64,000 bases of DNA from Microbacterium sp. W4I20 (GCF_030816505.1 NZ_JAUSYB010000001.1:186001-250000), one strand, 5' to 3'. Shown: positions 37,274 through 47,915, counted from the stretch's first letter. Notes: generated from the letters alone by a model not told the origin. Made by a program: numbers and translations.

Positions 37274-39865
37274 TTGGTCGTGCGTTCGTTGTCTGAGAAC
37301 CTGTCCTTCGGTCCCGCCGACGAGGGGACCCCGTCGGCGCACGCCATCCAGAGCAAATGGCAGAAGTACTGGGCGGAGAACGAGACCTTCCTCACGGGCG
37401 GCGATGACGACAAGCGGCCGCGGCGCTATGTGCTGGCGATGTTCCCGTACCCGTCCGGCGACCTGCACATGGGACACGCGGAGAACTACCTCTACTCCGA
37501 CATCGTGGCGCGTTTCTGGCGCCACCGCGGACACAACGTGCTCAACCCGATCGGCTGGGACTCTTTCGGACTGCCCGCCGAGAACGCGGCCATCCGACAG
37601 GGCGCCGACCCGCGCGAGTGGACGTACACCAACATCGCCCAGCAGAAGGCCGCCTTCCAGAGCTACGGCGTGTCCTTCGACTGGTCGCGGGTGCTGCACA
37701 CCTCCGACCCGGAGTACTACCGCTGGAACCAGTGGCTGTTCCTGAAGCTGCACGAGCGCGGACTGGCCTACCGCAAGAAGAGCGCCGTCAACTGGTGCCC
37801 GAACGACCAGACGGTGCTGGCGAACGAGCAGGTCGTCGACGGCCGCTGCGAGCGCTGCGGCTACGAGGTCGTGAAGAAGAAGCTGACCCAGTGGTACTTC
37901 AAGATCACGGACTACGCGGATCGCCTGCTCGACGACCTGAACCAGCTCGAGGGCTTCTGGCCGCACAAGGTGCTGCAGATGCAGCGCAACTGGATCGGCC
38001 GTTCCGTCGGCGCCGACGTCGACTTCGCGATCGAAGGGCGCGAGGAGCCGGTGACGGTCTTCTCGACGCGCCCCGACACTCTGCACGGCGCCACGTTCTT
38101 CGTCGTCGCCCCCGACTCCGATCTGGCGAGCGAGCTGGTGGCGGATGCTCCGGCCGAGGTGCAGGAGCGGTTCCGGACGTACCTGGAACAGGTGCAGAAG
38201 GAGACCGACATCGATCGGCAGTCCACCGACCGCCCGAAGACGGGCGTGTTCCTGGAGCGCTACGCGATCAACCCGGTCAACGGCGAGAAGCTGCCGGTCT
38301 GGGCTGCGGACTACGTGCTCGCCGACTACGGCCACGGTGCCGTCATGGCCGTGCCGGCGCACGACCAGCGCGACCTCGACTTCGCCCGCGCGTTCGATCT
38401 GCCCGTCAAGGTGGTCGTCGACACCACGGCTCCGATCACGGGTGCGATGCCCGTGATCGAAGTGGACGACGAGGGCGTTCCGATCGACACCGGAGAGATG
38501 CTCGACGAGCAGAATCCGGCGTCCACCGGTATCGCGCTGACCGGCGAAGGCCGGATGATCAACTCCGGCGCGCTCAACGGACTGTCCAAGCGCAACGCCA
38601 TCGCTCGCGCGATCGAGCAGCTCGAGGCGTCCGGCACCGGCCGCGCGGCCAAGAACTACCGCCTGCGTGACTGGCTGATCTCGCGCCAGCGCTTCTGGGG
38701 CACCCCGATCCCGATGCTGCACGCCGAGGACGGCCGGATCATCCCGGTCGCCGAGGACCAGCTGCCCGTGAAGCTGCCCAGCGTCGAGGGTCTGGACCTC
38801 AAGCCGAAGGGCGCGTCGCCGCTCGGCGCCGCCGAGGGCTGGGTGCAGACCGTCGATCCCGAGACCGGCGACCCGGTGCTGCGCGACCCCGACACGATGG
38901 ACACGTTTGTCGACAGCTCGTGGTACTTCCTGCGCTTCCTGTCGCCGAACAGTGACACCGTCGCGTTCGATCCGGCTCAGGCGGCTCGTTGGGCTCCGGT
39001 CGACTCGTACATCGGCGGCGTCGAGCACGCGATCCTGCACCTGCTGTACGCACGTTTCATCACCAAGGTGCTCTTCGACATGGGCCTGATCGACTTCACC
39101 GAGCCGTTCTCGAACCTGATCAACCAGGGCATGGTGCTGCTCGACGGCGCGAAGATGTCGAAGAGCAAGGGCAACCTGGTGCTCTTCGAAGAGGAGCTCG
39201 ACGCGTACGGCGCCGACGCCCTGCGTGTCGGCCTCGCGTTCGCGGGCCCCGTCGAGGACGACAAGGACTGGGCCGACGTCTCGACGACCGGTGCACAGAA
39301 GTTCCTGGCGCGGGCCCTGCGCATCGCCGGCGAGGTGTCGAGCCCGGTGGACGTCGTGTTCGCCACGGGTGACGCGGCACTGCGCCGTGCGACGCACAAG
39401 CTGCTCTCCGAGGCTCCGGCGCTCGTGGAGCAGACGAAGTTCAACGTGCTCGTCGCCCGCCTGATGGAACTGGTCAACGCGACGCGCAAGACGATCGACG
39501 GCTCGGCCGGTGCGACCGACCCCGCCGTGCGCGAGGCTGCCGAGACGATCGCCGTGATGCTCGATCTCATCGCTCCGCACACCGCGGAGGAGATGTGGGA
39601 GATGCTCGGTCATGAGCCGTCCGTCGGTCTGGTGACCTGGCGCTCGGCCGATCCGGCTCTGCTCGTCGAGGACACGATCACCGCCGTCGTGCAGGTGGGC
39701 GGAAAGGTGCGCGCACAGCTCGAGGTGTCGGCACGCATCGGCGAGGCCGAGCTCGAGGCGCTGGCGCGCGCGGACGAACGGGTCATCCGCTCGATCGGCG
39801 ACCGGGAGATCCTCAAGGTCGTCGTGCGTGCCCCGAAGATCGTCAGCATCGTCGTCAAGGGCTGA
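37274..39865 (+). CDS. leuS: Leucyl-tRNA synthetase
   Basis: Class I aminoacyl-tRNA synthetase of 863 aa that charges tRNA-Leu. It has the HIGH motif as HMGH ([11 protein letters not shown] near 58), the CP1 editing domain between about 230 and 430 ([16 protein letters not shown]), the zinc-like insertion (WCPNDQ, CERCGYE), KMSKSKGN near 627, and the anticodon-binding C-terminus. The start is a TTG at 37274 or GTG at 37280; neither has a clear Shine-Dalgarno site. A TATCCT box lies at 37243-37248. Confidence 0.97.
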   Translation: MVVRSLSENLSFGPADEGTPSAHAIQSKWQKYWAENETFLTGGDDDKRPRRYVLAMFPYPSGDLHMGHAENYLYSDIVARFWRHRGHNVLNPIGWDSFGLPAENAAIRQGADPREWTYTNIAQQKAAFQSYGVSFDWSRVLHTSDPEYYRWNQWLFLKLHERGLAYRKKSAVNWCPNDQTVLANEQVVDGRCERCGYEVVKKKLTQWYFKITDYADRLLDDLNQLEGFWPHKVLQMQRNWIGRSVGADVDFAIEGREEPVTVFSTRPDTLHGATFFVVAPDSDLASELVADAPAEVQERFRTYLEQVQKETDIDRQSTDRPKTGVFLERYAINPVNGEKLPVWAADYVLADYGHGAVMAVPAHDQRDLDFARAFDLPVKVVVDTTAPITGAMPVIEVDDEGVPIDTGEMLDEQNPASTGIALTGEGRMINSGALNGLSKRNAIARAIEQLEASGTGRAAKNYRLRDWLISRQRFWGTPIPMLHAEDGRIIPVAEDQLPVKLPSVEGLDLKPKGASPLGAAEGWVQTVDPETGDPVLRDPDTMDTFVDSSWYFLRFLSPNSDTVAFDPAQAARWAPVDSYIGGVEHAILHLLYARFITKVLFDMGLIDFTEPFSNLINQGMVLLDGAKMSKSKGNLVLFEEELDAYGADALRVGLAFAGPVEDDKDWADVSTTGAQKFLARALRIAGEVSSPVDVVFATGDAALRRATHKLLSEAPALVEQTKFNVLVARLMELVNATRKTIDGSAGATDPAVREAAETIAVMLDLIAPHTAEEMWEMLGHEPSVGLVTWRSADPALLVEDTITAVVQVGGKVRAQLEVSARIGEAELEALARADERVIRSIGDREILKVVVRAPKIVSIVVKG

Positions 39866-39950
39866 GGCAGATACTCCTCCACCGGGGGCGATCCTGAGGG
39901 GTTGTCCCCGGTCGGCGTCTTCGCGCGCTGGGAGAGGAGAGCCGCGCGTC

Positions 39951-39956
39951 TAGCGT
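39951..39956 (+). promoter_or_regulatory. -10 box of comEA (leaderless)
   Basis: TAGCGT six bases before ATG 39963. Confidence 0.55.
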
Positions 39957-39962
39957 GACGGC

Positions 39963-40568
39963 ATGGCCGCACCGCAGTCTCCGCCCGCTCCTCCTGCTCC
40001 GCGCCGACGGATGAAGTTGAGCATCGGCGCCGCGATCGCGTTGGCCCTGGTGGTGCTCTCCGCCGCCGTCGGTCTCGGCATCCTGCGCGGCCAGGCGGCT
40101 CCGACTGAATCGCTGCCGCTGTCGGGTGCCGCCGCGACATCCGGGCCTTCCGGTGAGCTCTACGTGCATGTGCTCGGTGCAGTGGAGCGGCCCGGGCTGT
40201 ACGTGCTCGAACTCGATGCGCGCCTGGTCGACGCGGTGGCAGCCGCCGGCGGCACGACGGATGATGCAGACCTGGCGGCCGTCAACCTCGCGCGCGTCCT
40301 CGCCGATGGAGAGCAGATACTCGTGCCGACGCGTGGGGCGCCGGCTGACGCGCCGGGAGCCGCGCCGCCCGGCGACGACCGCGTCGACCTGAACTCGGCC
40401 GATCAGGCGGCCCTGGAGGCCCTCCCGCGCATCGGTCCGGCGTTGGCCGAGCGCATCATCGCCTGGCGCGAGGAGAACGGACGGTTCCAGTCGGTCGATG
40501 ACCTACTCGCCGTGCCGGGTATTGGCGAGAAGCTGCTGGAGGGGATCCGAGACGGTGCGCGCGTGTGA
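39963..40568 (+). CDS. comEA: ComEA family helix-hairpin-helix DNA-binding protein
   Basis: A 201-aa membrane-anchored protein: cytosolic basic N-terminus (RRRMK), TM at about 21-42, an SLBB-type domain (LYVHVLGAVERPGLYVLE), and a C-terminal helix-hairpin-helix pair (VDLNSADQAALEALPRIGP, LLAVPGIGEKLLEGI). In competent bacteria ComEA binds incoming double-stranded DNA outside the membrane and passes it to ComEC. comEC follows after 33 bases. Confidence 0.94.
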   Translation: MAAPQSPPAPPAPRRRMKLSIGAAIALALVVLSAAVGLGILRGQAAPTESLPLSGAAATSGPSGELYVHVLGAVERPGLYVLELDARLVDAVAAAGGTTDDADLAAVNLARVLADGEQILVPTRGAPADAPGAAPPGDDRVDLNSADQAALEALPRIGPALAERIIAWREENGRFQSVDDLLAVPGIGEKLLEGIRDGARV

Positions 40569-40601
40569 CGATCGTTCCCATCGGATGGGCCGGAGTCCGG
40601 T

Positions 40602-42917
40602 GTGAAGCGTCGCGACCTCCGACTGCTGCCCCTCGCTGTCGGTGTATGGGGCTCCGCGCTGTTATGCGTGTTCCTTCCGGGCTGGTCCGCCTGGATGGCG
40701 GCCGCCTGTGCGATCGGCGCGCTCATGGCGTTCGTTCTCTCCCGTCGATCCCGCGGTCGACATCCCCGTGGAGGCGGCGGGCTCGTCCTGCTGCTCTTCG
40801 CCGTGATGGCAGCCGCTGCGGTCACCGCCGGGCTGGCGACGCCGTCGCGGGAACAGGCCGCGGGGTGGTCGGGACGCGTGGTGGAGGTGACCGCGGACGT
40901 CACCTCGTCGGCATCGCTCGGACGGGATGGGCGGCTCTGGTTCGAGGCGCAGACGCGGGGCATCGGCATCCGCGGCGATCCTGTCGCGATAGCTGTGCCG
41001 GTGCGGATCGGTGTCGACCCGGGCGATGGGTTCGACCTCGGCGCCGGCGTGCGGGTCGTCGGGCAGGCGATGGCGACGGACCCGGGGGAGCGATCGGCCC
41101 TGATCGTGTTCGCGACGGAGGCGGAGGTCGTGCGTCCGGCCGAGGGTCTCTTCGGCATCGCCGCCGGCGCTCGACAGGCGTTCATCGATCGATCGACGCG
41201 GCTGCCCGAGCCGGGAGCAGGCCTGCTCCCCGGACTCGCCGTGGGCGACACCCGCGCCGTCACCTCCGAGCTGAACGATGACATGCGCACCAGCGGCCTG
41301 AGTCACCTCACCGCCGTCAGCGGAGCGAACTGCGCGATCGTGGTCGGAGCCGTGTTCTGGATGACTGCCTTGTGCGGCGGAGGGCGGATGCTGCGCGTCG
41401 TACTCGCTGCGTCGGCGCTCACCGGCTTCGTGATCCTGGTCACGCCGGAGCCGAGCGTGATCCGGGCCGGGGTGATGGCCGGGGTGGCAATGCTCACGGT
41501 GCCGCTCGGGCGACCGAGCGCCGGTGCGGGGATGCTGGCGCTGTGCGCCGTGGCGATCCTGATCGCGGATCCGTGGCTCGCGGCGACTCCGGGGTTCGCG
41601 CTCTCCGTGATGGCGTCCGGTGCCCTGATCCTGCTGGCGCCGCCGCTGAGCCGAGGAATGGCACGATGGATGCCGCAGCCGGTCGCTCTCGCGGTCGCCG
41701 TGCCGCTGGCCGCTCAGCTCGCCTGCGGCCCCATCATCGCCCTGTTCGCCGAGCAGCAGTCCCTGGTCGGCATCGCCGCGAACCTGATCGCTGCGCCGGC
41801 CGCGCCGATCGCGACCGTGATCGGACTGCTCGGCTGCCTCGCCGCGCCCATTCCACCGCTGGCCGACCTCTTGACCGCCTCCGCATGGCTTCCGGCCGCC
41901 TGGATCGCGACGACCGCAACCACCACCGCACAGCTGCCCGCGGCAGAGCTGCTCCTCCCGGCCGGGATAGGGAGCGCCGCACTCGTCGCTCTCGTCAGCG
42001 CGTCGATCACGGTGGTTCTGCTCCGCCCGCACACGACGCAGATGCCGGGAACTCGGCGTTGGGCGAGGCTGCTGCGACCCAGCGCCGCGAGCGTCCTCGT
42101 CGTCGTGATCTCGCTGGCGGCTGCGCGTATGCTCCTGACCGGTCCGCTGGCCACAGCCACGACACCGGATGAGTGGTCGATCGCTGCCTGCGACATCGGC
42201 CAGGGGGACGCCCTGGTGGTGCGCTCCGCCGGGAAGGTGGCGCTGATCGACACCGGCCCCGACCCCGACGCGCTGGCGGAGTGCCTGACGAGCCTCGGCG
42301 TTGATCGCATCGATCTGCTCGTCCTCTCGCACTTCGACCTCGACCATGTCGGCGGCGCCGCCGCGGTGCAGGGGAAGGTCGACGCCGTGGTGCACGGACC
42401 GACGGCGGAGCAGGCCGATGAGCGGCTCTTGAGCGATCTGCGAGACGGCGGTGCACGCCTCACCCAGGTGTTCGCCGGGCAGCGCGGCTCTCTCGGTGGC
42501 GCGGCCTGGCGGGTGCTCTGGCCGCTCCGGAGTTCGGCGGCCTTCCCTTCGGGCAACGACGCCAGTGTGGTGATGGAGTTCGACGGGGGCGGGGTGCCGC
42601 GTTCGCTCTTCCTCGGCGACCTCTCCGCGGCCCCGCAGCGCGTGCTGGCCCGCAGCACTCCACTCAGCGACTACGCGGTGGTCAAGGTTGCTCACCATGG
42701 CAGCGCCGATCAGGATCCTGCGCTGTACGAAGCCCTCGATCCGACCGTCGCGCTGTTCAGCGCCGGCGCCGACAACGACTACGGACACCCGCGTGATGAG
42801 ACGCTCGATCTCCTGACCACGACCGGCGCTCACAACCTCCGGACCGATCAGCACGGGCGGGTCCTGCTCGGCATCCGCGAGGGAGAACTGCAGGTGTGGA
42901 CCGACGAGAGCCCGTGA
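40602..42917 (+). CDS. comEC: ComEC/Rec2 family DNA uptake channel protein
   Basis: A 771-aa polytopic membrane protein. The N-terminal part has several TMs and an OB-like domain. The competence domain carries HLTAVSGANCAIV near 235. The C-terminal metallo-beta-lactamase-like domain carries LSHFDLDHVGG near 572 and KVAHHGSADQD near 690. ComEC forms the channel for single-stranded DNA entry. Start GTG 40602 gives MKRRDLRLLPLAVG. With comEA upstream, the pair forms the classic operon, but competence in this lineage is not proven by sequence. Confidence 0.94.
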   Translation: MKRRDLRLLPLAVGVWGSALLCVFLPGWSAWMAAACAIGALMAFVLSRRSRGRHPRGGGGLVLLLFAVMAAAAVTAGLATPSREQAAGWSGRVVEVTADVTSSASLGRDGRLWFEAQTRGIGIRGDPVAIAVPVRIGVDPGDGFDLGAGVRVVGQAMATDPGERSALIVFATEAEVVRPAEGLFGIAAGARQAFIDRSTRLPEPGAGLLPGLAVGDTRAVTSELNDDMRTSGLSHLTAVSGANCAIVVGAVFWMTALCGGGRMLRVVLAASALTGFVILVTPEPSVIRAGVMAGVAMLTVPLGRPSAGAGMLALCAVAILIADPWLAATPGFALSVMASGALILLAPPLSRGMARWMPQPVALAVAVPLAAQLACGPIIALFAEQQSLVGIAANLIAAPAAPIATVIGLLGCLAAPIPPLADLLTASAWLPAAWIATTATTTAQLPAAELLLPAGIGSAALVALVSASITVVLLRPHTTQMPGTRRWARLLRPSAASVLVVVISLAAARMLLTGPLATATTPDEWSIAACDIGQGDALVVRSAGKVALIDTGPDPDALAECLTSLGVDRIDLLVLSHFDLDHVGGAAAVQGKVDAVVHGPTAEQADERLLSDLRDGGARLTQVFAGQRGSLGGAAWRVLWPLRSSAAFPSGNDASVVMEFDGGGVPRSLFLGDLSAAPQRVLARSTPLSDYAVVKVAHHGSADQDPALYEALDPTVALFSAGADNDYGHPRDETLDLLTTTGAHNLRTDQHGRVLLGIREGELQVWTDESP

Positions 42918-42942
42918 CCGTCCTGGTGTCGCACGCCCCCGG

Positions 42943-42948
42943 TAGTCT
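42943..42948 (+). promoter_or_regulatory. -10 box of holA (leaderless)
   Basis: TAGTCT six bases before ATG 42955. Confidence 0.55.
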
Positions 42949-42954
42949 GGAGCC

Positions 42955-43992
42955 ATGGCAGCTTCGCGTCCCCCCTCCCGTGGCGGCGCGAAGGCGGGGA
43001 AGATCCCCCAGGTGTCGTGGCGCGATCCCCATCCCGCTCCGCTGGTGCTCGTCGCCGGCCCCGAGGAGATCTGCGCCGAACGCGCGATCGCCGGCGTACG
43101 CGACTACCTCCGTGCAGAAGACCCGGCGCTCGAGGTCAGTGACGTCCGCGCCGACGATTACGCCCCGGGCACCCTGCTGTCAGTCACCTCGCCGTCGCTC
43201 TTCGGAGAGCCGCGGCTGGTGCGCGTGTCGGGCGTGGAGAAGTGCACCGATGCGTTCATCCAGGAAGCGCTGTCCTACCTCGAACACCCTCAGGAGGGCG
43301 CGACTGTCGTGCTGCGGCACACCGGAGCGAGTGTGCGGGGAAAGAAGCTGCTCGACGCTCTGCGTGCCGGAACCGGCGGCGGCATCGAGATCGCCGTTCC
43401 CGCCATCAAGCGCGACGGCGACCGCGTCGACTTCGCGGCGGGGGAGTTCCGGGCGGCCAAGAAGCGCATCGCCCCGCCGGCCCTGCGCGCCCTCGTCTCC
43501 GCGTTCGCCGATGACCTCACCGAGCTGGCCGCCGCCTGCCAGCAGCTGATCGGCGACGTCGAGGGCGACATCTCCGAAGAGATCATCACCAAGTACTACG
43601 GCGGGCGCGTCGAGGTCTCGGCATTCGTGGTCGCCGATACGGCCATCGCCGGGCGCTACAGCGAAGCGCTGATCGCGCTGCGGCACGCCCTCTCATCCGG
43701 AGCAGACCCGGTACCGATGGTCGCCGCGTTCGCGATGAAGCTCCGCACCATGGCTCGCGTCGCCGGCAACCGCGAACCCAGCCGTCAGCTCGCCCAGCGC
43801 CTGGGCATGAAGGACTGGCAGGTCGATCGAGCTCGCCGCGATCTCGCAGGCTGGAACGAGCGGTCGCTCGGTATGGCGATCCAGGCGACGGCGCGGGCCG
43901 ATGCCGAGGTCAAGGGCGCCGCCCGCGATCCGATCTTCGCGCTCGAGCGCATGGTCACGGTCATCGCGACGCGGGAGCCGTTCGGCGCATAG
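42955..43992 (+). CDS. holA: DNA polymerase III subunit delta
   Basis: A 345-aa clamp-loader subunit that opens the beta clamp. It has the delta-family N-terminus (PLVLVAGPEEICAERAI), the SLFGEPRLVRV block near 80, and the C-terminal three-helix part with PVPMVAAFAMKLRTM and RLGMKDWQV. The delta subunit has an AAA-like fold without a functional P-loop, as here. It follows comEC by 37 bases and is convergent with rpsT beyond a terminator. Confidence 0.95.
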   Translation: MAASRPPSRGGAKAGKIPQVSWRDPHPAPLVLVAGPEEICAERAIAGVRDYLRAEDPALEVSDVRADDYAPGTLLSVTSPSLFGEPRLVRVSGVEKCTDAFIQEALSYLEHPQEGATVVLRHTGASVRGKKLLDALRAGTGGGIEIAVPAIKRDGDRVDFAAGEFRAAKKRIAPPALRALVSAFADDLTELAAACQQLIGDVEGDISEEIITKYYGGRVEVSAFVVADTAIAGRYSEALIALRHALSSGADPVPMVAAFAMKLRTMARVAGNREPSRQLAQRLGMKDWQVDRARRDLAGWNERSLGMAIQATARADAEVKGAARDPIFALERMVTVIATREPFGA

Positions 43993-44048
43993 GCGACGCT
44001 CACCCGCGGAGCCCCGGGAGAGGACCCCGCGAAAGAGGGCAACGAAAA

Positions 44049-44071
44049 AGCCCGCCTCGAGGAGGCGGGCT
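44049..44071 (-). terminator. Terminator of rpsT
   Basis: Stem AGCCCGCCTC / GAGGCGGGCT on the minus strand followed by TTTTT. It can also serve holA on the plus strand. Confidence 0.85.
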
Positions 44072-44106
44072 GATTCAGAAGCTGCTCGACGAGCGGCGGT
44101 CTTCGC

Positions 44107-44367
44107 TCAGAGCGAGGCGACCTGCTTGGCGATGGCCGACTTGCGGTTCGACGCCTGGTTCTTGTGCAGAACGCCCTTGCTGACGGCCTTGTCGAGCTTG
44201 ACGGCGGCCTTCTTGAAGGTCGCCTCAGCGGCTGCCTTGTCTCCGGCGGCAACGGCTGCCTTCGTCGAGCGGATGAGCGTCTTGAGCTCGCTCTTCACGG
44301 CCTTGTTGCGCTCGTTCGCCTTCGCGTTGGTCTTGTTGCGCTTGATCTGCGACTTGATGTTTGCCAC
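44107..44367 (-). CDS. rpsT: 30S ribosomal protein S20
   Basis: An 86-aa basic, helical protein that binds 16S rRNA. The GTG start at 44367 gives [20 protein letters not shown], the canonical S20 N-terminus; the longer in-frame ORF to 44463 adds non-homologous sequence. The end [19 protein letters not shown] is typical. It is transcribed alone with its own terminator. A TATAGA -10-like box lies about 20 bases upstream of the GTG. Confidence 0.97.
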   Translation of the reverse strand: MANIKSQIKRNKTNAKANERNKAVKSELKTLIRSTKAAVAAGDKAAAEATFKKAAVKLDKAVSKGVLHKNQASNRKSAIAKQVASL

Positions 44368-44589
44368 GTGTGGACGCTTTCTATACAGGAATATGAGGAA
44401 TGCCGGCAGCAGAAGAGGGCTGCTGCACAGCGGTCGTGAGGGAAGAACCCACACGCAAGCCAAGAGTCGAGTCTACCAGCAGACCACCCGTTCGCGCGAA
44501 ACGGCGCCGGGAAGAGGATACTCGGTCGCGGATGGGCTGGCACCGGGTGCAGAATCATCACTATCCCGACATCGACGTCAAGGAGTCTC

Positions 44590-45963
44590 ATGACCTTCGA
44601 CCCCGTTCATCCGCGCATGCCTGCGGGGTTCCGCTGGTCGGCCGCGACTTCCGCCTTCCAGATCGAGGGGTCACGGCAGGCGGACGGAGGGGGCCGCTCC
44701 ATCTGGGACGACTTCCTGGAAACGCCGGACGCGATCGTCGACGGGTCGACCGCGGATCCGGCGTGTGACAGTTACCGGCATCCGGGGGTGGACGTTGCCC
44801 TCGCCGCAGGCCTCGGCCTCGACCGCTACCGCTTCTCGATCCCCTGGGCGCGCGTGCAACCCGACGGCGCAGGGCGCGGCAACGTCGCCGCCCTGGACCA
44901 CTACTCGGGGTTCGTCGACCGGCTTCTCGACGCCGGAGTGACGCCGTTCCCGACACTCTTCCATTGGGAGATGCCGAGTTCGGTCGAGGCAGCGGGCGGA
45001 TGGCTGAGCAGGGACACCGTCCACCACTTCGCCGACTATGCGGAGATCGTTGCCGACCGCCTCGGAGACCGCGTCGCGCACTGGTACACCCTGAACGAGC
45101 CTGCGATGATGACGCTGCAGGGTTACGCCGTCGGTGCTCTCGCCCCGGGGAAACAGCTCCTCTTCGATGCCCTCCCGACCGTGCATCACCAGCTGCTCGC
45201 CCATGCCCGAGCGGCCGAGGCGCTCCGCGACCGAGGTGCCGCGCAGGTGGGGCTCGTCAACAACCACACCTGGGTGATGCCCTTGCGCGACACGGCCGAC
45301 GATCATCAGGCCGCCGCGCTCTACGACGTCCTGCACAACCGCCTCTTCAGCGAGCCGCTGCTCGCCGGCCGCTATCCCGATCTGGAGGCCCTGGGACTCC
45401 CGCCGATGCCCGTGCAGGACGGCGACCTCGCAGCCATCGCCGGCTCCATCGACTTCTACGGCATCAACTTCTACAACCCGACGACGGTCACCGCCGCAGA
45501 CCCCGTCGGCCCGATCCCCTTCGACATCGTGCCGACACCGGGCGCCCCCGTGACAGGCTTCGGGCCGGAGTGGCCGATCGTGCCCTCCGCACTGCGCGAT
45601 CTCCTCATCGATCTGCACGCGCGGCATCCCGAGCTCCCACCCGTGATCATCGGGGAGAACGGCGCGTCGTTCCCCGAACCGGAGCGCGCCGGCCGGGTGG
45701 AGGATACCGCGCGGATCGACTACCTCACCGGCCACATCGCGGCCGTGGCGGAGGCGATCGAGGCGGGTGTGCCCGTCGAGGAGTACACGGTCTGGTCTCT
45801 CCTCGACAACTGGGAGTGGGCCGACGGCTACACGCAGCGCTTCGGTCTCGTGCATGTCGATTTCGAGACGGGGGAGCGCACGCCGAAGGCCTCCTACGAC
45901 TGGTATCGGGAGCACATCGCGAGCAGCCGGGCCACCGCTGCCGGATCGGAGCAGGGACGATGA
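44590..45963 (+). CDS. GH1 beta-glucosidase
   Basis: A 457-aa cytosolic glycosidase of family GH1. The acid/base glutamate lies in WYTLNEPAMM near 167, and the nucleophile glutamate in VIIGENGASFPE near 355. WSAATSAFQIEGS at the N-terminus and DNWEWADGYTQRFGL at the C-terminus are family signatures. It likely splits cellobiose or other beta-glucosides entering through the MFS transporter encoded next, whose ATG overlaps its stop. ATG 44590 follows AAGGAG. Confidence 0.95.
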   Translation: MTFDPVHPRMPAGFRWSAATSAFQIEGSRQADGGGRSIWDDFLETPDAIVDGSTADPACDSYRHPGVDVALAAGLGLDRYRFSIPWARVQPDGAGRGNVAALDHYSGFVDRLLDAGVTPFPTLFHWEMPSSVEAAGGWLSRDTVHHFADYAEIVADRLGDRVAHWYTLNEPAMMTLQGYAVGALAPGKQLLFDALPTVHHQLLAHARAAEALRDRGAAQVGLVNNHTWVMPLRDTADDHQAAALYDVLHNRLFSEPLLAGRYPDLEALGLPPMPVQDGDLAAIAGSIDFYGINFYNPTTVTAADPVGPIPFDIVPTPGAPVTGFGPEWPIVPSALRDLLIDLHARHPELPPVIIGENGASFPEPERAGRVEDTARIDYLTGHIAAVAEAIEAGVPVEEYTVWSLLDNWEWADGYTQRFGLVHVDFETGERTPKASYDWYREHIASSRATAAGSEQGR

Positions 45964-47180
45964 CGTCATCGACGAAGGCCGGTGCGCGATGGATGTCGCT
46001 GTTCACGCTGGCCTGGTTGGCCATCTGGACCGTGCAACTCACTCCCGTGCAGCTGCTGCTGCCCCTGCAGCTCGATACCCCGGAGGATGACTGGATCCGC
46101 GGCGTCGTGTCGTCGGGCCTGGTGCTCGGCATCGGTGGTCTGGCGGGTATCGTCGCCGGGCCTCTGGCGGGAACGCTGTCTGACCGGGCAGGCGTCGGGC
46201 GCCACCGGCGGCGCCCCTGGGCACTGGGCGGAGTGTGGCTCACGGCCGTCTGCCTCGTCGTGACCGGCTTCACCAGCGGTCCGTGGGCGGTGGGGGCGGC
46301 GTGGGTCGGCGTCTCGGTCGGCGTGGCCGTGGCATCCGCGGCTTTCACGGCTCTGATCGCCGACCAACTGCCGTCGACGCAACGAGGGGCGGCCTCCGCC
46401 GCGGTGGGCTCCAGCCAGGCGGTGGGTATCGTCGTCGGCGTCGGCCTGGTGGTGCTCTTCGGCCTCGGTATCCGCGACGGCTACCTGCTGCTCGCGGCCG
46501 TCATCGCCGTCGCGGGCACGGCAGCCGCTCTACTGCTCCCAGACCCTCCCGGGGTGGCCGAGACGCGTCCCACGGCGACCGGCCGACGACTGCTTGCGTC
46601 ACTGCGCGACCGCGACTTCGCCTGGATGCTCGCGGGGCGCCTGGTGACCAACGTGGGCAACGCCCTCGGAACCGCGCTCTTTCTCTTCTTCCTGCTGCAC
46701 GGGCTCGGACAGCCGAGCGACATCGCCACCGACAACCTCCTGCTGCTGATCATCGTGTACACGGTCTTCGTCGTGATCGCCTCCGTGCTCACCGGCATCA
46801 TCTCGGATCGCACCGGCAACCGTCGGACCCTCACGATCGCCGCGACCGTCGTGCAGGCCACGTCGGGCGTGGCCATCGCCCTCGTGCCCACATTCGAGAT
46901 GACGATGGTCGCCGCCGCCCTGATGGGTCTCGGCTACGGAGCGTTCTCGACGGTCGGACTCGCCTTCGCCGCCGATCTGCTGCCACATGAGCAGGACCAC
47001 GCGCGGGACCTGGGAATCGTCAACGTGACCGCCGCGCTGGGGCAGCTGATCGGTCCGGTGCTCGGTGCCGCACTCGTCGCCCTCGTCGGAGGATTCTGGC
47101 TGGTGTTCGTCGCGGCCGCCGTGCTGTCGCTGGTCGGCGGTCTGCTCACGGCATTCGCGCGTCAGCCGGCGAGATCATGA
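45960..47180 (+). CDS. MFS transporter, probably sugar or glycoside
   Basis: A 406-aa integral membrane protein with about twelve hydrophobic helices and the MFS loop 2-3 motif (GTLSDRAGVGRHRRRPW, a GxxxDRxGxRR-like pattern). The substrate is not evident, but tight coupling to the GH1 gene (ATGA overlap) suggests import of beta-glucosides. The C-terminal 6 bases overlap the convergent hydrolase gene. The start at 45960 gives MTSSTKAGARWMSL; the longer in-frame ORF overlaps the GH1 gene extensively. Confidence 0.9.
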   Translation: MTSSTKAGARWMSLFTLAWLAIWTVQLTPVQLLLPLQLDTPEDDWIRGVVSSGLVLGIGGLAGIVAGPLAGTLSDRAGVGRHRRRPWALGGVWLTAVCLVVTGFTSGPWAVGAAWVGVSVGVAVASAAFTALIADQLPSTQRGAASAAVGSSQAVGIVVGVGLVVLFGLGIRDGYLLLAAVIAVAGTAAALLLPDPPGVAETRPTATGRRLLASLRDRDFAWMLAGRLVTNVGNALGTALFLFFLLHGLGQPSDIATDNLLLLIIVYTVFVVIASVLTGIISDRTGNRRTLTIAATVVQATSGVAIALVPTFEMTMVAAALMGLGYGAFSTVGLAFAADLLPHEQDHARDLGIVNVTAALGQLIGPVLGAALVALVGGFWLVFVAAAVLSLVGGLLTAFARQPARS

Positions 47181-47903
47181 CGCAGACGGCGCCTCCAGTG
47201 AGGCGATCGCCAGACGCAGCACCGCGTTGAAGACTCGCGGCCGCATCGCCGTGACCAGGTGCGTCGTGCGCGGGACGACGATCAGCTCTGCGTGCGGTGC
47301 GAGGCGCAGGAACAGCCGTTCGTTCACGCGCAGCTGATCGTACTGGCCGTTCACGAACCAGAGGGGCACCTCGATCCGCCTCACCGCCGTCGGGATGTCG
47401 AGCGTGGCGAGACTGCGGAGAGCGGCATCCTGCGTGTCGAGGGCGTAGCCGCCGGCGGCGAAGTCGGAGCGCGTCTCGGCGGGAATGGTCGCTGCGAGCA
47501 TGCGGCGGGTGATCCACATGCCGCGGTCGGGAAGCGAATCCACGGCACGGAACAGCATCCGGTAGGCGGCGAGTCCTGCACCGCGGGGGAGTGAGGTGCA
47601 CGCGGCGGCGACCAGACCGGCCACCGGGGGCTTCTGGGCGCCTCCCGCATAGGTGAGCGAGAGCAGCCCGCCCATCGAGTGGCCGACCAGCAGCACCGGT
47701 CCCTTCTCGGCCGCGGCGCGCACTGCGACGTCGATGGTGTGCAGGGCCTCGTGGAGGGAGAAGTCCTCGTCCATCCGGGAGCCGTGCCCCGGCAGGTCGA
47801 CCGCGGTGTGCGCGTACCCCTGCTCGTCGAGGAAGGCGAGCTGAGAGCGCCACATCGTCGCCGAGGTGCGGATGCCGTGCACGAACACGATCTGAGCGGT
47901 CAC
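47175..47903 (-). CDS. Alpha/beta hydrolase
   Basis: A 242-aa cytosolic hydrolase. The oxyanion-hole segment FVHGIRTSATMW is at the N-terminus, the nucleophile elbow GHSMGG near 98, the acid in FVNGQYDQLR near 188 and the catalytic His near 216 in RTTHLV. The substrate is unknown; esterase or lactonase activity is likely for this fold. The GTG start has a TATGCT -10 box six bases upstream. Its 3' end overlaps that of the MFS gene by 6 bases. Confidence 0.9.
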   Translation of the reverse strand: MTAQIVFVHGIRTSATMWRSQLAFLDEQGYAHTAVDLPGHGSRMDEDFSLHEALHTIDVAVRAAAEKGPVLLVGHSMGGLLSLTYAGGAQKPPVAGLVAAACTSLPRGAGLAAYRMLFRAVDSLPDRGMWITRRMLAATIPAETRSDFAAGGYALDTQDAALRSLATLDIPTAVRRIEVPLWFVNGQYDQLRVNERLFLRLAPHAELIVVPRTTHLVTAMRPRVFNAVLRLAIASLEAPSAS

Positions 47904-47909
47904 GCGTTC

Positions 47910-47915
47910 AGCATA
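47910..47915 (-). promoter_or_regulatory. -10 box of the alpha/beta hydrolase gene (leaderless)
   Basis: TATGCT on the minus strand, six bases before GTG 47903. Confidence 0.55.

Noticed and set aside
37136..39613. 825-codon minus-strand open frame opposite leuS
   Set aside because: Complete leuS on the other strand explains the coding bias.
40662..42956. 764-codon minus-strand open frame opposite comEC
   Set aside because: Mirror frame with Arg/His/Gln-rich content and no motif.
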